From DATLLN01 sp963809205 (GTDB taxonomy: Bacteria > Actinomycetota > Thermoleophilia > Gaiellales > JAICJC01): a stretch of 64,000 bases of DNA. Below, piece by piece: positions 7,923 through 16,449 of the stretch. The translations under genes and the position numbers were made by a program. The DNA is taken from positions 464,995 through 528,994 of the forward strand of contig CAWEIS010000010.1 in assembly GCA_963809205.1 (NCBI GenBank), given 5' to 3'. The notes beneath the pieces are model-generated. The model saw only the letters and a program-made list of their open reading frames with translations, did not search any database and was not told the DNA's origin. Every line of letters starts with the position of its first letter. Position 1 is the stretch's first letter.

Positions 7923-9776
7923 GTGACCGACCCGTTTGCGCCTCTGCCGCTGCTTGCGCTGAGCCAGTCGCGGACGCTGTTCGAGCTCGGACTCGTGGCC
8001 GTCTTGGCTGCCGCCGCGCCGCTGATCGCGCAGGTGCTTCGGCTGCCGTCGATCCTGTTGCTGCTCGCGCTTGGGTTCGGCGCCGGCGCGATTGGCCTGC
8101 TCGACCCGAATGCCCTGTTGGGTCAGCACCTGATCTCCGCCACGGTCTCGATCGCGGTTGGGATCATCCTCTTCGACAGCGGGCTGGATTTGAATCTCGG
8201 CAAGCTGACGAGCAGCGTCGGGGGTGTTGCGCTGCGATTGGTGAGTATCGGGATCCTCGTTACCTGGGCGGTGGGGACAGTCGCCGGCCATGTGCTGTTC
8301 GATCTCTCCTGGCAGGTCGCCTTGGTGCTGGGGGCGGTGCTTGTCGTGTCCGGTCCGACGGTGGTCGGGCCGTTGCTGGCCTTCATCCGTCCCTCAAAGA
8401 CCGTCGATTCCGTGCTCAAGTGGGAGGGCACGCTCGCCGATCCGATCGGCGCAACGCTCGGCGTGCTCGTCTTCAACGCCGTGATCGCCGGCCACGCGCG
8501 GGCAGGCCAGGAGGTCGCCCAGTTCTTGTTGAGCGTCGGGATCGGTGTCGGCTTTGGCATGCTTGGCGCGGTCCTCATCCTTGCCTGGGCGAGCTGGTTT
8601 AGGCCAAACGGGTCGCAGGCTCTAACAGGGACGCTGATGTTGGTCGTCGCTGCGGTCGTGGGCGCCGACCTGCTTCGCGACGATACGGGTCTGATCACCG
8701 GCCTGGTGATCGGCATGATCCTGGTCAACCGGCCTCCCCGCGGGATCGAGCCACCCGGCCTAGCGATCGAGTCGGCGAAGCTCAGGCGCGCCTGGCGGAC
8801 AAGGATCGCGACGCTCACGACCTTCCTGATCGGGATGCTGTTCATCATCCTGTCCGCCCAAGTCACTCCGCATCAGATCCGCCAGATTGGCTGGGTCAGC
8901 CTCGCGTTCGTTGCCGTGCTGGTCTTCATCGGCCGGCCGATCGCCGTCGCGCTCTGCACCCTCGCCTCGGCGCTGCCGCCTCGCGAGCGGGCGTTCATCG
9001 CCTGGATGGCGCCCCGCGGAATCGTCGCCGCCGCGACCTCAACAACCTTCGCGCTCGGCCTCAGCCAGGCCGGAATCGCCGGCGGAGCTGACAAGCTGAT
9101 CCCGATCACCTTCATCGTGATCGTCACAACAGCACTCATCTACGGGCTCAGCGGCGCGCCAGTGGCACGCGCGCTCGGAGTCGCGCAATCGGGCCCGGGC
9201 GGGGTGTTGCTGGTTGGCGCCACCCCGGTCGGGCGGACGATCGGGGGCGCCCTGCACGACAGGGGACTGACCGTAGTCGTGTGGACCGGCAATGAGGAAC
9301 GCGCCGATGCAGCCGCGGCCGACGGACTCACCGTCTATCGGGGCGATCCCACCGAGGATGCTGCCAGCGACGCCCCGTCCGACCTCGATCAGATCGAGTA
9401 CGCGCTCGCAGTCGGCGACGACGAGGCTCTCAACGCGATGATCGCCGTCGACCTGTCCGAGTACTTTGGCCGCGACCGCGTCTTCCAACTTCCCGTCAAG
9501 CCCGGCCCGGCCGCCCACTTCTACACCAGAACCAAACTCCTGTTCGACGACGACGCCAACCATGACCTGCTCGCAGCCCGAATCGAGGCCGGAGCCCAGA
9601 TCACCGTCGCAGCCGCGCCAGCGACAGGCGCAACAGACATCGAAGCCCGCCTGGGAACAACCGGGATCCCAATGTTCATCCACACACCCGGAAAGCACCT
9701 GCACATCCTCACCACAACAGACAGACCACCGCTCACACCCGACCAAGACCTCATCGGCCTCGCCGATGGCAACTGA
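7923..9776 (+). CDS. CPA1-type Na+(K+)/H+ antiporter with C-terminal RCK-like domain
   Basis: A 617-residue membrane protein. Residues about 1-410 contain 12 or so hydrophobic segments with the Na_H_Exchanger pattern (GIILFDSGLDLNL, VSGPTVVGPLL, DPIGATLGV, and APRGIVAAATS in the C-terminal half). Residues about 425-560 form a TrkA-N/RCK-like nucleotide-binding domain (GGVLLVGATPVGRTIGGALH), followed by a further soluble region. It exchanges monovalent cations for protons at the cytoplasmic membrane. The GTG start is coupled to the 38-aa peptide upstream, and a small acidic protein gene follows. Confidence 0.88.
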   Translation: MTDPFAPLPLLALSQSRTLFELGLVAVLAAAAPLIAQVLRLPSILLLLALGFGAGAIGLLDPNALLGQHLISATVSIAVGIILFDSGLDLNLGKLTSSVGGVALRLVSIGILVTWAVGTVAGHVLFDLSWQVALVLGAVLVVSGPTVVGPLLAFIRPSKTVDSVLKWEGTLADPIGATLGVLVFNAVIAGHARAGQEVAQFLLSVGIGVGFGMLGAVLILAWASWFRPNGSQALTGTLMLVVAAVVGADLLRDDTGLITGLVIGMILVNRPPRGIEPPGLAIESAKLRRAWRTRIATLTTFLIGMLFIILSAQVTPHQIRQIGWVSLAFVAVLVFIGRPIAVALCTLASALPPRERAFIAWMAPRGIVAAATSTTFALGLSQAGIAGGADKLIPITFIVIVTTALIYGLSGAPVARALGVAQSGPGGVLLVGATPVGRTIGGALHDRGLTVVVWTGNEERADAAAADGLTVYRGDPTEDAASDAPSDLDQIEYALAVGDDEALNAMIAVDLSEYFGRDRVFQLPVKPGPAAHFYTRTKLLFDDDANHDLLAARIEAGAQITVAAAPATGATDIEARLGTTGIPMFIHTPGKHLHILTTTDRPPLTPDQDLIGLADGN

Positions 9777-9825
9777 CCCGGCGTCGCTGCCTCGGTATAC
9801 GAGCGAACAAGGAGTAGGTCCGCAC

Positions 9826-10113
9826 ATGGAACCTCACCAGGACAAGAGCACCGACAAGCACAAGGACAAGGAAAAATGGGAGATGACGGCCGAAGGCTCC
9901 GTTCTCGTCCCGGACGCCCACACTGAGCCAAGGATGGAAGCCGGCGGAGCAGTCGAAGAACCGAACGACGACCGGGAACCGCGCATGACCGGCGAAGGTG
10001 CCGAACAAGTGTCCGATGACCACCCAGAACCGGAGATGACCGCCTCGGGATCGGTAATGCATGAGGAGCCGGAGCGGAAGGTTGACGGCAACCCGTCCAA
10101 AGTCGACCGGTAG
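9826..10113 (+). CDS. acidic disordered protein with 17-residue tandem repeats
   Basis: A 95-residue, very hydrophilic protein. ATG 9826 is preferred because of the GGAG site 12 nt upstream; an alternative ATG at 9766 overlaps the antiporter. After a Lys/Asp-rich leader it has four imperfect repeats of about 17 residues of the form E-P-x-M-T/E-A/G-x-G, each followed by an acidic linker with DD/DAH/DDR. No family is recognised. Low complexity suggests a disordered stress-type or scaffold protein. Confidence 0.6.
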   Translation: MEPHQDKSTDKHKDKEKWEMTAEGSVLVPDAHTEPRMEAGGAVEEPNDDREPRMTGEGAEQVSDDHPEPEMTASGSVMHEEPERKVDGNPSKVDR

Positions 10114-10173
10114 CGCGTCCTCTTCGGTGATCTAACCCGCGAAGCGGACGATACGGAGCACAGAGCCGTCGCA

Positions 10174-10893
10174 TCAACGGTGAGATGGGATCGGATTCTC
10201 ACGCGTCGACCATGCCTGTGGATAGCCGCGGGCCAATTCATGATCCTCGGTGACGTGAGTCCGACCGGCAATGATCCGGATGGCTTGGCCGTCGTAGGTG
10301 GTCGTGAATGAGCGCGTCGCGACGACCATCGGCTGCTGGATGATCTGCGTGCCGTTTGAGCGCTGGTAGGTGTTGTCGCTGATCCGCTGGGAGGTGCAGA
10401 CGCCGCCGTAGGTCGGCTTGAGCGTGAACCGCTGGCGTCCGCTCGACGGTGCGTAGTGGGCGGCTGGGTCGCCGATCTTGACGAGCGTGGGCTCGGCGGT
10501 CGCGTAGTGATCGCCGTGGTCGCTGATGATCCAGGCGTGGATCGTCGGGTCGGTGCCGCGGCGGTTGTTGGGAGTGATGATGATTCCGGCGAACTCATCG
10601 ACCTGGTAGCCGTAGTGCTTGCGCGCGGTTTCCAGGTTGGTCTGCCACGCCTTTAGGTCAGCCCGGCTGGGTTCGCCGCGGCTCCCCGGTGGATGGTTGT
10701 GCCACGCCGCGTTTTCGACCAGGCCGTGTGGTGCGTGGTCGTGGTGCATGCGAAGCCAGGATTCCCCGCCGAGTCGGAGCCAGCCAGAGCCGGTGCGGGT
10801 GTCGCTGCCGGGAAGCCCGGCCTCGGTGATCTCGATGTCCCGGTCGGCCAGTTGTCGTCGGCCCATACAAGCACCGCCGGTCTCACGACTCAT
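10174..10893 (-). CDS. JAB/MPN-type metalloprotease-like protein
   Basis: A 239-residue protein with the JAMM signature: H65-N-H67-P-P-G followed by S76-R-A-D79, matching H-x-H-P-x(n)-S-x2-D; an upstream Glu near 21-24 could be the catalytic acid. The family cleaves isopeptide or peptide bonds beside ubiquitin-like domains, or acts in NlpC/P60-linked systems. The C-terminal half carries no recognised domain. It starts inside the stop codon of a 58-aa gene (ATGA overlap), so the two are translated together. The substrate is unknown. Confidence 0.65.
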   Translation of the reverse strand: MSRETGGACMGRRQLADRDIEITEAGLPGSDTRTGSGWLRLGGESWLRMHHDHAPHGLVENAAWHNHPPGSRGEPSRADLKAWQTNLETARKHYGYQVDEFAGIIITPNNRRGTDPTIHAWIISDHGDHYATAEPTLVKIGDPAAHYAPSSGRQRFTLKPTYGGVCTSQRISDNTYQRSNGTQIIQQPMVVATRSFTTTYDGQAIRIIAGRTHVTEDHELARGYPQAWSTRENPIPSHR

Positions 10894-11066
10894 GCCGTTA
10901 GCTCTCGTCGACCGTAGAAGTCTGCGACTTCAGCCGTCATCGTCCTGGCTGCTCGAGCCGAGATGCGGACGGTGCGTGTCGCCTTCACGCCGCGGATCTG
11001 ACAGTACGCGCCGACCGCCCAGGTTGGTCGGCGCGGACGGTCAACTGGTGTGAGTGTCATGGACAT
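10890..11066 (-). CDS. 58-aa basic protein coupled to JAB protease
   Basis: The frame starting at ATG 11066 (or 11060) encodes a small Arg/Thr-rich protein with a central AVGAYCQIRGVK segment and ends ELTA. Its TGA overlaps the ATG of the JAB gene by 4 nt. It does not end in GG and I do not recognise a ubiquitin fold, so it is either a partner or substrate of the protease or an unrelated coupled peptide. Confidence 0.45.
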   Translation of the reverse strand: MSMTLTPVDRPRRPTWAVGAYCQIRGVKATRTVRISARAARTMTAEVADFYGRRELTA

Positions 11067-11221
11067 GCGGTCTCGCCTTGGCGTTCCAGGATCTATTCGG
11101 TTTGCTGGTGCCGGAGGCGTCGGGGCGACCACACCCACACCAGCCAGACGTCGATGACCCACCAAGCGAGTTGTCCGAGGAGTCAAGCAGTTAGGGTAGT
11201 CATCCCGCTCGACCCGGTGGT

Positions 11222-12142
11222 CTACGAACTGGGGCTTTCGGGTTGGTGGCGGGCATCGAGTAGGTCTCGGCGATGGGCGAGCGCGGGTGACAGGGCGGCT
11301 GCGAGTACGAGGACTGTGGCGGCGGCGATGATCCAAAAGAGGATACCCATTACGATTCCGAGCGCGCCGTAGGTCTTGGAGTAGCTATCTAGCCATCGGG
11401 CGAGCACGAAGTTTGAGGCGATCCGTACGGCGATTAGCCCAAGTACGGTGAAGACCGCCCCGGGGACGAGCTGGCGCGTTTCGATCCGGTGGTGGAGGAG
11501 CAGGCGCGGCGCCCAGATGAAGAATCCAAGCAGGATCGCGAACCACCCGAGGTCGAGTATCCACCCGATCCAAACTGAGCGGCCGAGGTATCTTTGCTGG
11601 AGTAGGTAGCCGAGGCTCATGACGAGCATCGCAACCAAAACGGCCAGGTAGCGGGTTTGGTCGATGATCGCGTTCTTGCGAAGGTCGATCTCCCACGCGC
11701 GGGCATGGACGAGCTGTAATACTCGCCCGAAGCCGAGGCCGAAGGTCACGAGGCTGAGAACTGCCAGTAGTGCCGCGACGAACGCGTGCTGGTTGACTCC
11801 GGCAAAGACACTCACGAAAAGCGTGCTGGTTGGGTTGTGCAATCCCAGGCGATGCTCTGCGTGGACTGCAAACGCGGCCGGTTTGCCCGTAACGTAGCTG
11901 GTCTCGACCAGCATGGCCGGAAACATGGTCAGGAAGAAGTAGGCAGACAGGAGCACCGCATAAAGCTGGCCGTCAGCGGCCTGGTAGCGGCGATACCAGC
12001 TGATCGTCGCACCGGTGTGGGTTGCGGGATCGCGTGTCTCAAGCCACTTCTGGCCCGAATCGGCGACCGCCATCGCCCGCAAGTAAGCGCTCCTTGCGTG
12101 TCGCAAAGCCCGGTTGCTGTGATCTGCGGTTGGGGGAGTCAT
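11222..12142 (-). CDS. YihY/BrkB family inner-membrane protein
   Basis: About 306 residues with six hydrophobic segments and family-like features: an amphipathic N-terminal region, AYFFLTMFPAMLV in the first membrane region, and YGALGIVMGILFWIIAAA near the end. Older databases call this family ribonuclease BN or virulence factor BrkB, but its members are integral membrane proteins of unclear function, and nuclease activity should not be assumed. ATG 12142 is the likely start; GTG 12190 is possible. Confidence 0.8.
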   Translation of the reverse strand: MTPPTADHSNRALRHARSAYLRAMAVADSGQKWLETRDPATHTGATISWYRRYQAADGQLYAVLLSAYFFLTMFPAMLVETSYVTGKPAAFAVHAEHRLGLHNPTSTLFVSVFAGVNQHAFVAALLAVLSLVTFGLGFGRVLQLVHARAWEIDLRKNAIIDQTRYLAVLVAMLVMSLGYLLQQRYLGRSVWIGWILDLGWFAILLGFFIWAPRLLLHHRIETRQLVPGAVFTVLGLIAVRIASNFVLARWLDSYSKTYGALGIVMGILFWIIAAATVLVLAAALSPALAHRRDLLDARHQPESPSS

Positions 12143-12345
12143 TTCCCGGAGCCATCGATTGGCTTGTCGGGGGAGAGCATCAATGGCCACGCCGCCCGCG
12201 GCAGCCGTTTCCAGCCAACGCTTTCGCCAGGTGGATGGTCTCCTTGCCCGCCACCGTGGCGCCGATGATGCCGACCATGGTTTGCATCGTCCCAGCGTAC
12301 CGGTTCAGAACACACCACCCTTATCTGGAACTCGGCGGGAGAGTT

Positions 12346-12951
12346 GTGTCCCGCCGAGAGATGACCGGCCCTTGGATCGCGGTGCTGGCGTGCGGCGCAC
12401 TGGCCTTGGGTTCCTTTGGATGCAGTGGGGATTCGGTCACGTCCTCGAGCCACGACACCGTGGCCCAGCCGAGCACTACGGACGCGCCCGCGTCGCCGAC
12501 GCCGAAGCAGCAACTTGGCACCTACCTCGGCGAGCTCTACCCAATCCAGGCGGCGTTCCTCAAGCAACGCCGAGCCGTTCTCACTGCGCTTGACCAGATG
12601 AACCAAGCCGGCCCAGACGAGTCGTGGACGAGGGCGAGCAGGGTGTATCGACGCGCCCAGCGCAACTACGACGAGTTGGCAGCCAGGGCCACGAACATCA
12701 CGCCTCCACAGCGCCTCAACGCCTCGCACTCCAAGTTCGTCGGGAGCCTCGTGGCACTGAGCACCTACGCCGACGGACTGGCGTCATCGTTGGGGGATCA
12801 CGATGTCGATGGCTTGCTTCGCGCCTCACATGCCCCAATCGCTGATCAGATCGCGGCCAAGCGGAGTGCTTGGCGGATTGCGGTCATCGCCTACGCGCTC
12901 CGAGTCCAAGCCAAGGTCCCAGCATGGGTTCGCAAGATCGGCACGTCGTAG
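12346..12951 (+). CDS. putative lipoprotein, helical
   Basis: About 201 residues. The N-terminus has a hydrophobic signal (WIAVLACGALALGSFGC) ending in a lipobox-like SFGC, then a Ser/Thr/Pro-rich linker, then a helical domain. GTG 12346 is preceded by GGGAG; ATG 12361 also leaves an intact signal. After signal peptidase II processing it would be lipid-anchored at the outer face of the membrane. No specific family is recognised. It is divergent from the YihY gene. Confidence 0.6.
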   Translation: MSRREMTGPWIAVLACGALALGSFGCSGDSVTSSSHDTVAQPSTTDAPASPTPKQQLGTYLGELYPIQAAFLKQRRAVLTALDQMNQAGPDESWTRASRVYRRAQRNYDELAARATNITPPQRLNASHSKFVGSLVALSTYADGLASSLGDHDVDGLLRASHAPIADQIAAKRSAWRIAVIAYALRVQAKVPAWVRKIGTS

Positions 12952-13128
12952 GAACCCCCGGCGGAACCGCAGCACGGTCGGACTCACCATGCACACTGAT
13001 GACTCATCCGGCCAGCACCGGAAAGCGGGTGGGCCACGGGAACCACATTGCACCTTGTGAGACCGGGCCCTTGGGCGCGCGCGCGTTGCTTGGTGGGCTG
13101 ACGGGGTTACTTAAAGCTTCGCGCGCGA

Positions 13129-13461
13129 CTAAGAGGCGCTGCTCGGATGTGGCGCGACGTCTGTTTCGTCGACGAGTCGGCTAACCACGTCGCCGGCGAT
13201 GTCCTGCTGGTCTCGGTCTTGCAGTTCCCGTTGTTGCTCGACCTCGACACGAGACGCTTGCCACGCTCCCAGATGGCCGGACACGAGCGCCCAGAGGGAG
13301 AGCGCAGAAACGTAGGTAACGCTCTTAACCCACCCTGTGGCCAACGAGACTGGGATCATCACGATCCAAAAAATGGTCAGCCATCCGTTGGCGCGACGCA
13401 TGAAGGCCGGGTCGCCTTGAACGGATGCCCAGATGGTCTTGATGGGGTTCACACTGGTCAA
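13129..13461 (-). CDS. 110-aa two-TM protein with charged C-terminal tail
   Basis: Two hydrophobic helices (about residues 25-45 and 47-68) are followed by a coiled, charged tail with QQRELQDRDQQD. A degenerate second copy occurs at 20143-20455 with the same SVTYVSALS and DVVxRLVDET motifs. The conservation between the copies supports a real gene. Function unknown. Confidence 0.6.
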   Translation of the reverse strand: MTSVNPIKTIWASVQGDPAFMRRANGWLTIFWIVMIPVSLATGWVKSVTYVSALSLWALVSGHLGAWQASRVEVEQQRELQDRDQQDIAGDVVSRLVDETDVAPHPSSAS

Positions 13462-13735
13462 GATACGTGCCCGTATTGACTACACCGCAAACATCTTCAT
13501 CACCGCTGGCCAACGCGCAGGGTGCTCCGTCACCCACGCATGGGCCGCCGTAGGCCGTTTCCGGGCGGCGTTCCGGGGAATCATCTGTCCGTGTGGTGGC
13601 TGTTCCTGCGACTCCTGCGTTCGACCATTGTGCTAGCCATCCTGCGGCAGGTGTGGCGGAACCGGCGACGGATCCGCGCCGCCGTACGCCGCTGACAGTC
13701 TCGATTCGGCCGTAGATCGGCCGCCGTTTCAGTGC
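13462..13735. other. no confident gene
   Basis: A GTG-started ORF of 36 codons with a basic tail (RNRRRIRAAVRR) lies near 13590 on the plus strand, but its ribosome site is weak. Nothing else stands out. Confidence 0.3.
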
Positions 13736-14044
13736 TCACATGACTCGACTGTTTCGCCATCGAGGCTCCGGCTTCCGCCCGTTCTCGATCCACGCGCGCC
13801 GCCGCTGCTGCCATACGACCGCCGGACTCAACCACTCATCCTCCAGATCGACGATCCGCCAACCCAGCCTGACCCTCGCGAGCGGCGACATGCCGAAGCG
13901 ATCCTCGAGCTGCCGCGCCTCCGCGCTCAGCGTCCGCGACCAGAGGCCATCCCGCCCCGCCCGATCACGAACCTCCGCCAGGCTGGTGACGACGCCTTGG
14001 TCGTCGACCGTGATCTGCGCCGCCAGCGCGCCACCGCCAGGAGA
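13736..14044 (-). pseudogene. phage P27-type terminase small subunit-like fragment
   Basis: The open frame following the stop of the transglycosylase, in the same frame, encodes about 102 residues with RQLEDRFGMSPLARVRLGWR and a basic C-terminus ending RVM. That helical motif resembles P27-type terminase small subunits. There is no proper start codon: the ATG that overlaps the preceding TGA leads into another frame, so a 1-nt lesion near the N-terminus is likely. In a phage this protein would bind DNA ends for packaging; here it looks like a remnant. Confidence 0.45.
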
Positions 14045-14743
14045 TCATCGCGGCCGTCGCTGCTCCGGGTGCCGGAAGTGTGCGTAGCGTTGAAGGACTG
14101 CTGTCACGTAGGCGCGGGTTTCGAGGATCGCGGGTACCGCTTGGGCGCGTTCGACTGCGGTCGGGCCTGCGTTGTAGGCGGCGAGGGCGAGTCGGATGCT
14201 GCCGTGGAAGCGGCTGAGTAGCTGTCGGAGATAACGGCAGCCCGCTGAGATCGATTCCCGCGGACTTGTCGGATCGGTGACGCCCAGGGCGCGTGCCGTC
14301 AACGGTGTCAGCTGCATCAGTCCCCGAGCGCCGCTCTGGCGGTTGTATGCCTGCCGATCGAAGTGCGATTCCTGCTCGATGACAGCGGCGACGAGCGCCG
14401 GGTCGAGCCGATACGCGTCCGCCTGCTTCTCGATCACGGCGGCATACGGCCACTGCGTTATCCTCCTCGCTGGTGAGCGACGTTCACCTCGCGGCTGAGC
14501 GTGCCGGCCTTCAGGCCCCAGCTCGAGGCTCAGTGCCAGCAGCGGTAGCGTCACGGCGGCCCTCGTCCTCGGCGAGCGGAGCGATCGGCGAACACTGGGA
14601 CCCACCTTGCCCAACGCAGGCCGCGCGATCCGAACGCCTTCATCAGCCGCGATCAGCGCGGGCACGAGCACGCCGTCAAACACCAAAACCGCCAGCCCCT
14701 CGTGTCCCAGCCGGCGTACACCACTCCCCGTGCCGCTTGTCAT
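14045..14743 (-). CDS. lytic transglycosylase, SLT domain
   Basis: A 232-residue protein. A hydrophobic segment near residues 62-74 could anchor or export it. The C-terminal SLT domain (about residues 95-225) shows the catalytic Glu in IEQESHFD, then GARGLMQLTP and AYNAGP, the classic Slt/GEWL-fold motifs. It would cleave peptidoglycan glycan strands. Neighbours suggest either a phage or conjugative-element hydrolase or a resident cell-wall enzyme. Confidence 0.75.
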   Translation of the reverse strand: MTSGTGSGVRRLGHEGLAVLVFDGVLVPALIAADEGVRIARPALGKVGPSVRRSLRSPRTRAAVTLPLLALSLELGPEGRHAQPRGERRSPARRITQWPYAAVIEKQADAYRLDPALVAAVIEQESHFDRQAYNRQSGARGLMQLTPLTARALGVTDPTSPRESISAGCRYLRQLLSRFHGSIRLALAAYNAGPTAVERAQAVPAILETRAYVTAVLQRYAHFRHPEQRRPR

Positions 14744-15030
14744 CGCGTCGCTTTCGACGTCACCCGCTCCGCACCCTCCTTGCCAGACTCGCGAACCGGG
14801 TGACGAGCTTGACGTCCGCGAGCGTGACGCGCCTCGGCGCAGTGCCGGCGATGACGCACGCCAGGAGTACGAAGCCGTGGCGTTGAGTTCCTAGGCTCGG
14901 CTGGAACTCTTTAGCTATCGGCCGTCGGCCCGCGTGGCGTCACAGGGTGCGGGTGACCGATCCTGGCACAGGTCTGCCGAGTCCGGCAAACGGCCCGGCC
15001 GTCGCGTCGATGTCATCGACAGAGCGGGTC

Positions 15031-15171
15031 GGTGGTTCCCCAGACTCGGAACCACTCGGTGGTGGTTTCACAAGTGGTTTCCACCTAGGACGGTGGGAGT
15101 GGAACCACTTGGTGGGGTATCCACGGGTCGGTGGTTCCCGGTGGTTCCCGTGTGCTGGGAACCACTTGAGT
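15031..15171. repeat. iteron-like cluster of GTGGTTCC motifs
   Basis: Within about 140 bp, GTGGTTCC or its complement GGAACCAC (allowing GTGGTTTC) occurs about eight times, in both orientations, with some copies 9-10 bp apart. The cluster overlaps the 3' end of the winged-helix gene and encodes its repetitive tail. Clustered short repeats next to a replication-type gene suggest a replication or partition origin. Confidence 0.5.
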
Positions 15172-15571
15172 TGGTGTAGTGGAGAAGCGCCCGGTTCGCT
15201 CCCTTGACGGTGAGTAGAGCGATCTCCTCGATCAGCGCGTCGCGGGCCGCAAGGACATCTTCTCGGCGCCCGGTGATGACGGCTGTGATCTGGTTCGTGG
15301 TGCAGCCGGGGTGTTCGGCGACGTAGGCGAGGATCGCGGCGCGGGTCGATTCTTCGCGTGCCGACCGGCGCGAACTCGAGGTCGTGTTGCGCAGCTTCGG
15401 ATCGGCGCCGTCCCCCGCCCGCACGGCGGCGGTCAGGACGGGCGAGAGGATCGGTCGCTTCAAGTCGAACGGCACGCTGCTCCGCGGTCGCCGATGACCT
15501 CGGTCGTCGAACTGGAGGGCTGCCAGCTGCTGCTCGAGAGCGTTCGCGCGCTGTGGGCCGGTCTCGACCAT
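15068..15571 (-). CDS. winged-helix C-terminal part of a replication-type protein
   Basis: About 167 residues from ATG 15571. A helix-turn-helix/winged-helix region (ILAYVAEHPGCTTNQITAVI, then VLAARDALIEEIALL) is followed by a repetitive tail with GTTGNHRPVDTPPSGS, as seen at the C-termini of actinobacterial phage and island replication ATPases or primases. The ATPase/primase portion is absent, because the duplicated HAD gene lies directly upstream. It is probably a truncated gene left by rearrangement. Confidence 0.5.
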   Translation of the reverse strand: MVETGPQRANALEQQLAALQFDDRGHRRPRSSVPFDLKRPILSPVLTAAVRAGDGADPKLRNTTSSSRRSAREESTRAAILAYVAEHPGCTTNQITAVITGRREDVLAARDALIEEIALLTVKGANRALLHYTNSSGSQHTGTTGNHRPVDTPPSGSTPTVLGGNHL

Positions 15572-15713
15572 CTTGGCCTGGGCCCGGTGGACACCGCGAT
15601 CCGGGCGCAGCGCGCAGCCGATCACTCCGCCGACGCCGACACGCTGCGACTGGCAGCACTCGGACGCGCCGCCCGACCGCACGTCGGCGACGCTGGGCCC
15701 ATCGAGCAGCCCG

Positions 15714-16367
15714 TCAGCTGAGCACGACATCGAGTTGCGGCACGAGTTCTGCCGGATCCCGATGGACACTGTGTGCGCCAGCACTCCGCAACTCGCCTTG
15801 CGAGATCCCTCCGCACAGCAGGCCGAGCGTCCGCAGGTCGAGTGCAGCGGCGGCACGACAGTCCCACACTGTGTCCCCGATCATGGCGACGGCCGGCACG
15901 CCGGCCTGGTCGATGGCGGTTTGGATCAGGTCGGGGTCGGGCTTGGTGCGGTCGACGTCGGCGGCCGTCGTCACGTGGTCGACCAGCTCCTTCGCGTCCA
16001 GCAGACGCAGGTAGTGATCGACCTCCTCGGCGGCCGCCGAGCTGCCCAGGAGGACGGTCAGGCCGCGCCGCTTGAGAGCCGAAAGGAGGTCGCGTGCTCC
16101 GGGGAGCGGCTCGACGTCGGCGATCACCCGCCGAAAACGCGTGTCATGCTCGGCGGTGACCGCCGCGCCGATCTCCTCGGCAGCCGCATCTCCGAGCAGG
16201 GCGGGCACCAGCTTGTCGGCGCCCATGCCCACGGCACGGTGGATCTCCCACGACGCGACGCGATGGCCGTGGTCTGCGAAGGCGCCCTGCCACGCGACGA
16301 CGTGCAGGTAGTTGGAGTCGACCAGCGTGCCGTCGACGTCCAGCACAATGCAGCGATCCGGCGGCAC
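15714..16367 (-). CDS. HAD-superfamily phosphatase (copy A)
   Basis: A 217-residue HAD subfamily I protein: motif I DVDGTLVDSN (nucleophile Asp), motif II LLGSSAAAEE, motif III Lys in TKPDPDL and motif IV GDTVWDC. A helical cap lies between motifs I and II. Such enzymes dephosphorylate small metabolites; substrate unknown. GTG start as in copy B (41431), to which it is nearly identical; the C-termini diverge at the end of the duplication. It lies downstream of the ferritin-like gene, behind a hairpin. Confidence 0.85.
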   Translation of the reverse strand: MPPDRCIVLDVDGTLVDSNYLHVVAWQGAFADHGHRVASWEIHRAVGMGADKLVPALLGDAAAEEIGAAVTAEHDTRFRRVIADVEPLPGARDLLSALKRRGLTVLLGSSAAAEEVDHYLRLLDAKELVDHVTTAADVDRTKPDPDLIQTAIDQAGVPAVAMIGDTVWDCRAAAALDLRTLGLLCGGISQGELRSAGAHSVHRDPAELVPQLDVVLS

Positions 16368-16409
16368 GGACTGCAGCTACCCGCCCCGTCCGGCCGTAAA
16401 CGCTGGCCG

Positions 16410-16449
16410 GTGCTCTGGGACGAGTCATCCTTGACCCGCCCCAGAGCAC
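16410..16449 (-). terminator. intergenic hairpin between ferritin-like and HAD genes (copy A)
   Basis: GTGCTCTGGG and CCCAGAGCAC form a perfect 10-bp stem with further inner pairing. The same structure is at 41350-41388 in copy B. The position suits a terminator or processing site; there is no clear U-tract. Confidence 0.45.

Noticed and set aside
10890..11066. Prokaryotic ubiquitin-like modifier beside the JAB protease
   Set aside because: No C-terminal GG or processable tail and no E1/E2-like gene nearby; kept only as a coupled small protein.
11222..12142. Ribonuclease BN annotation
   Set aside because: The family name is historical; the protein is an integral membrane protein without nuclease motifs.
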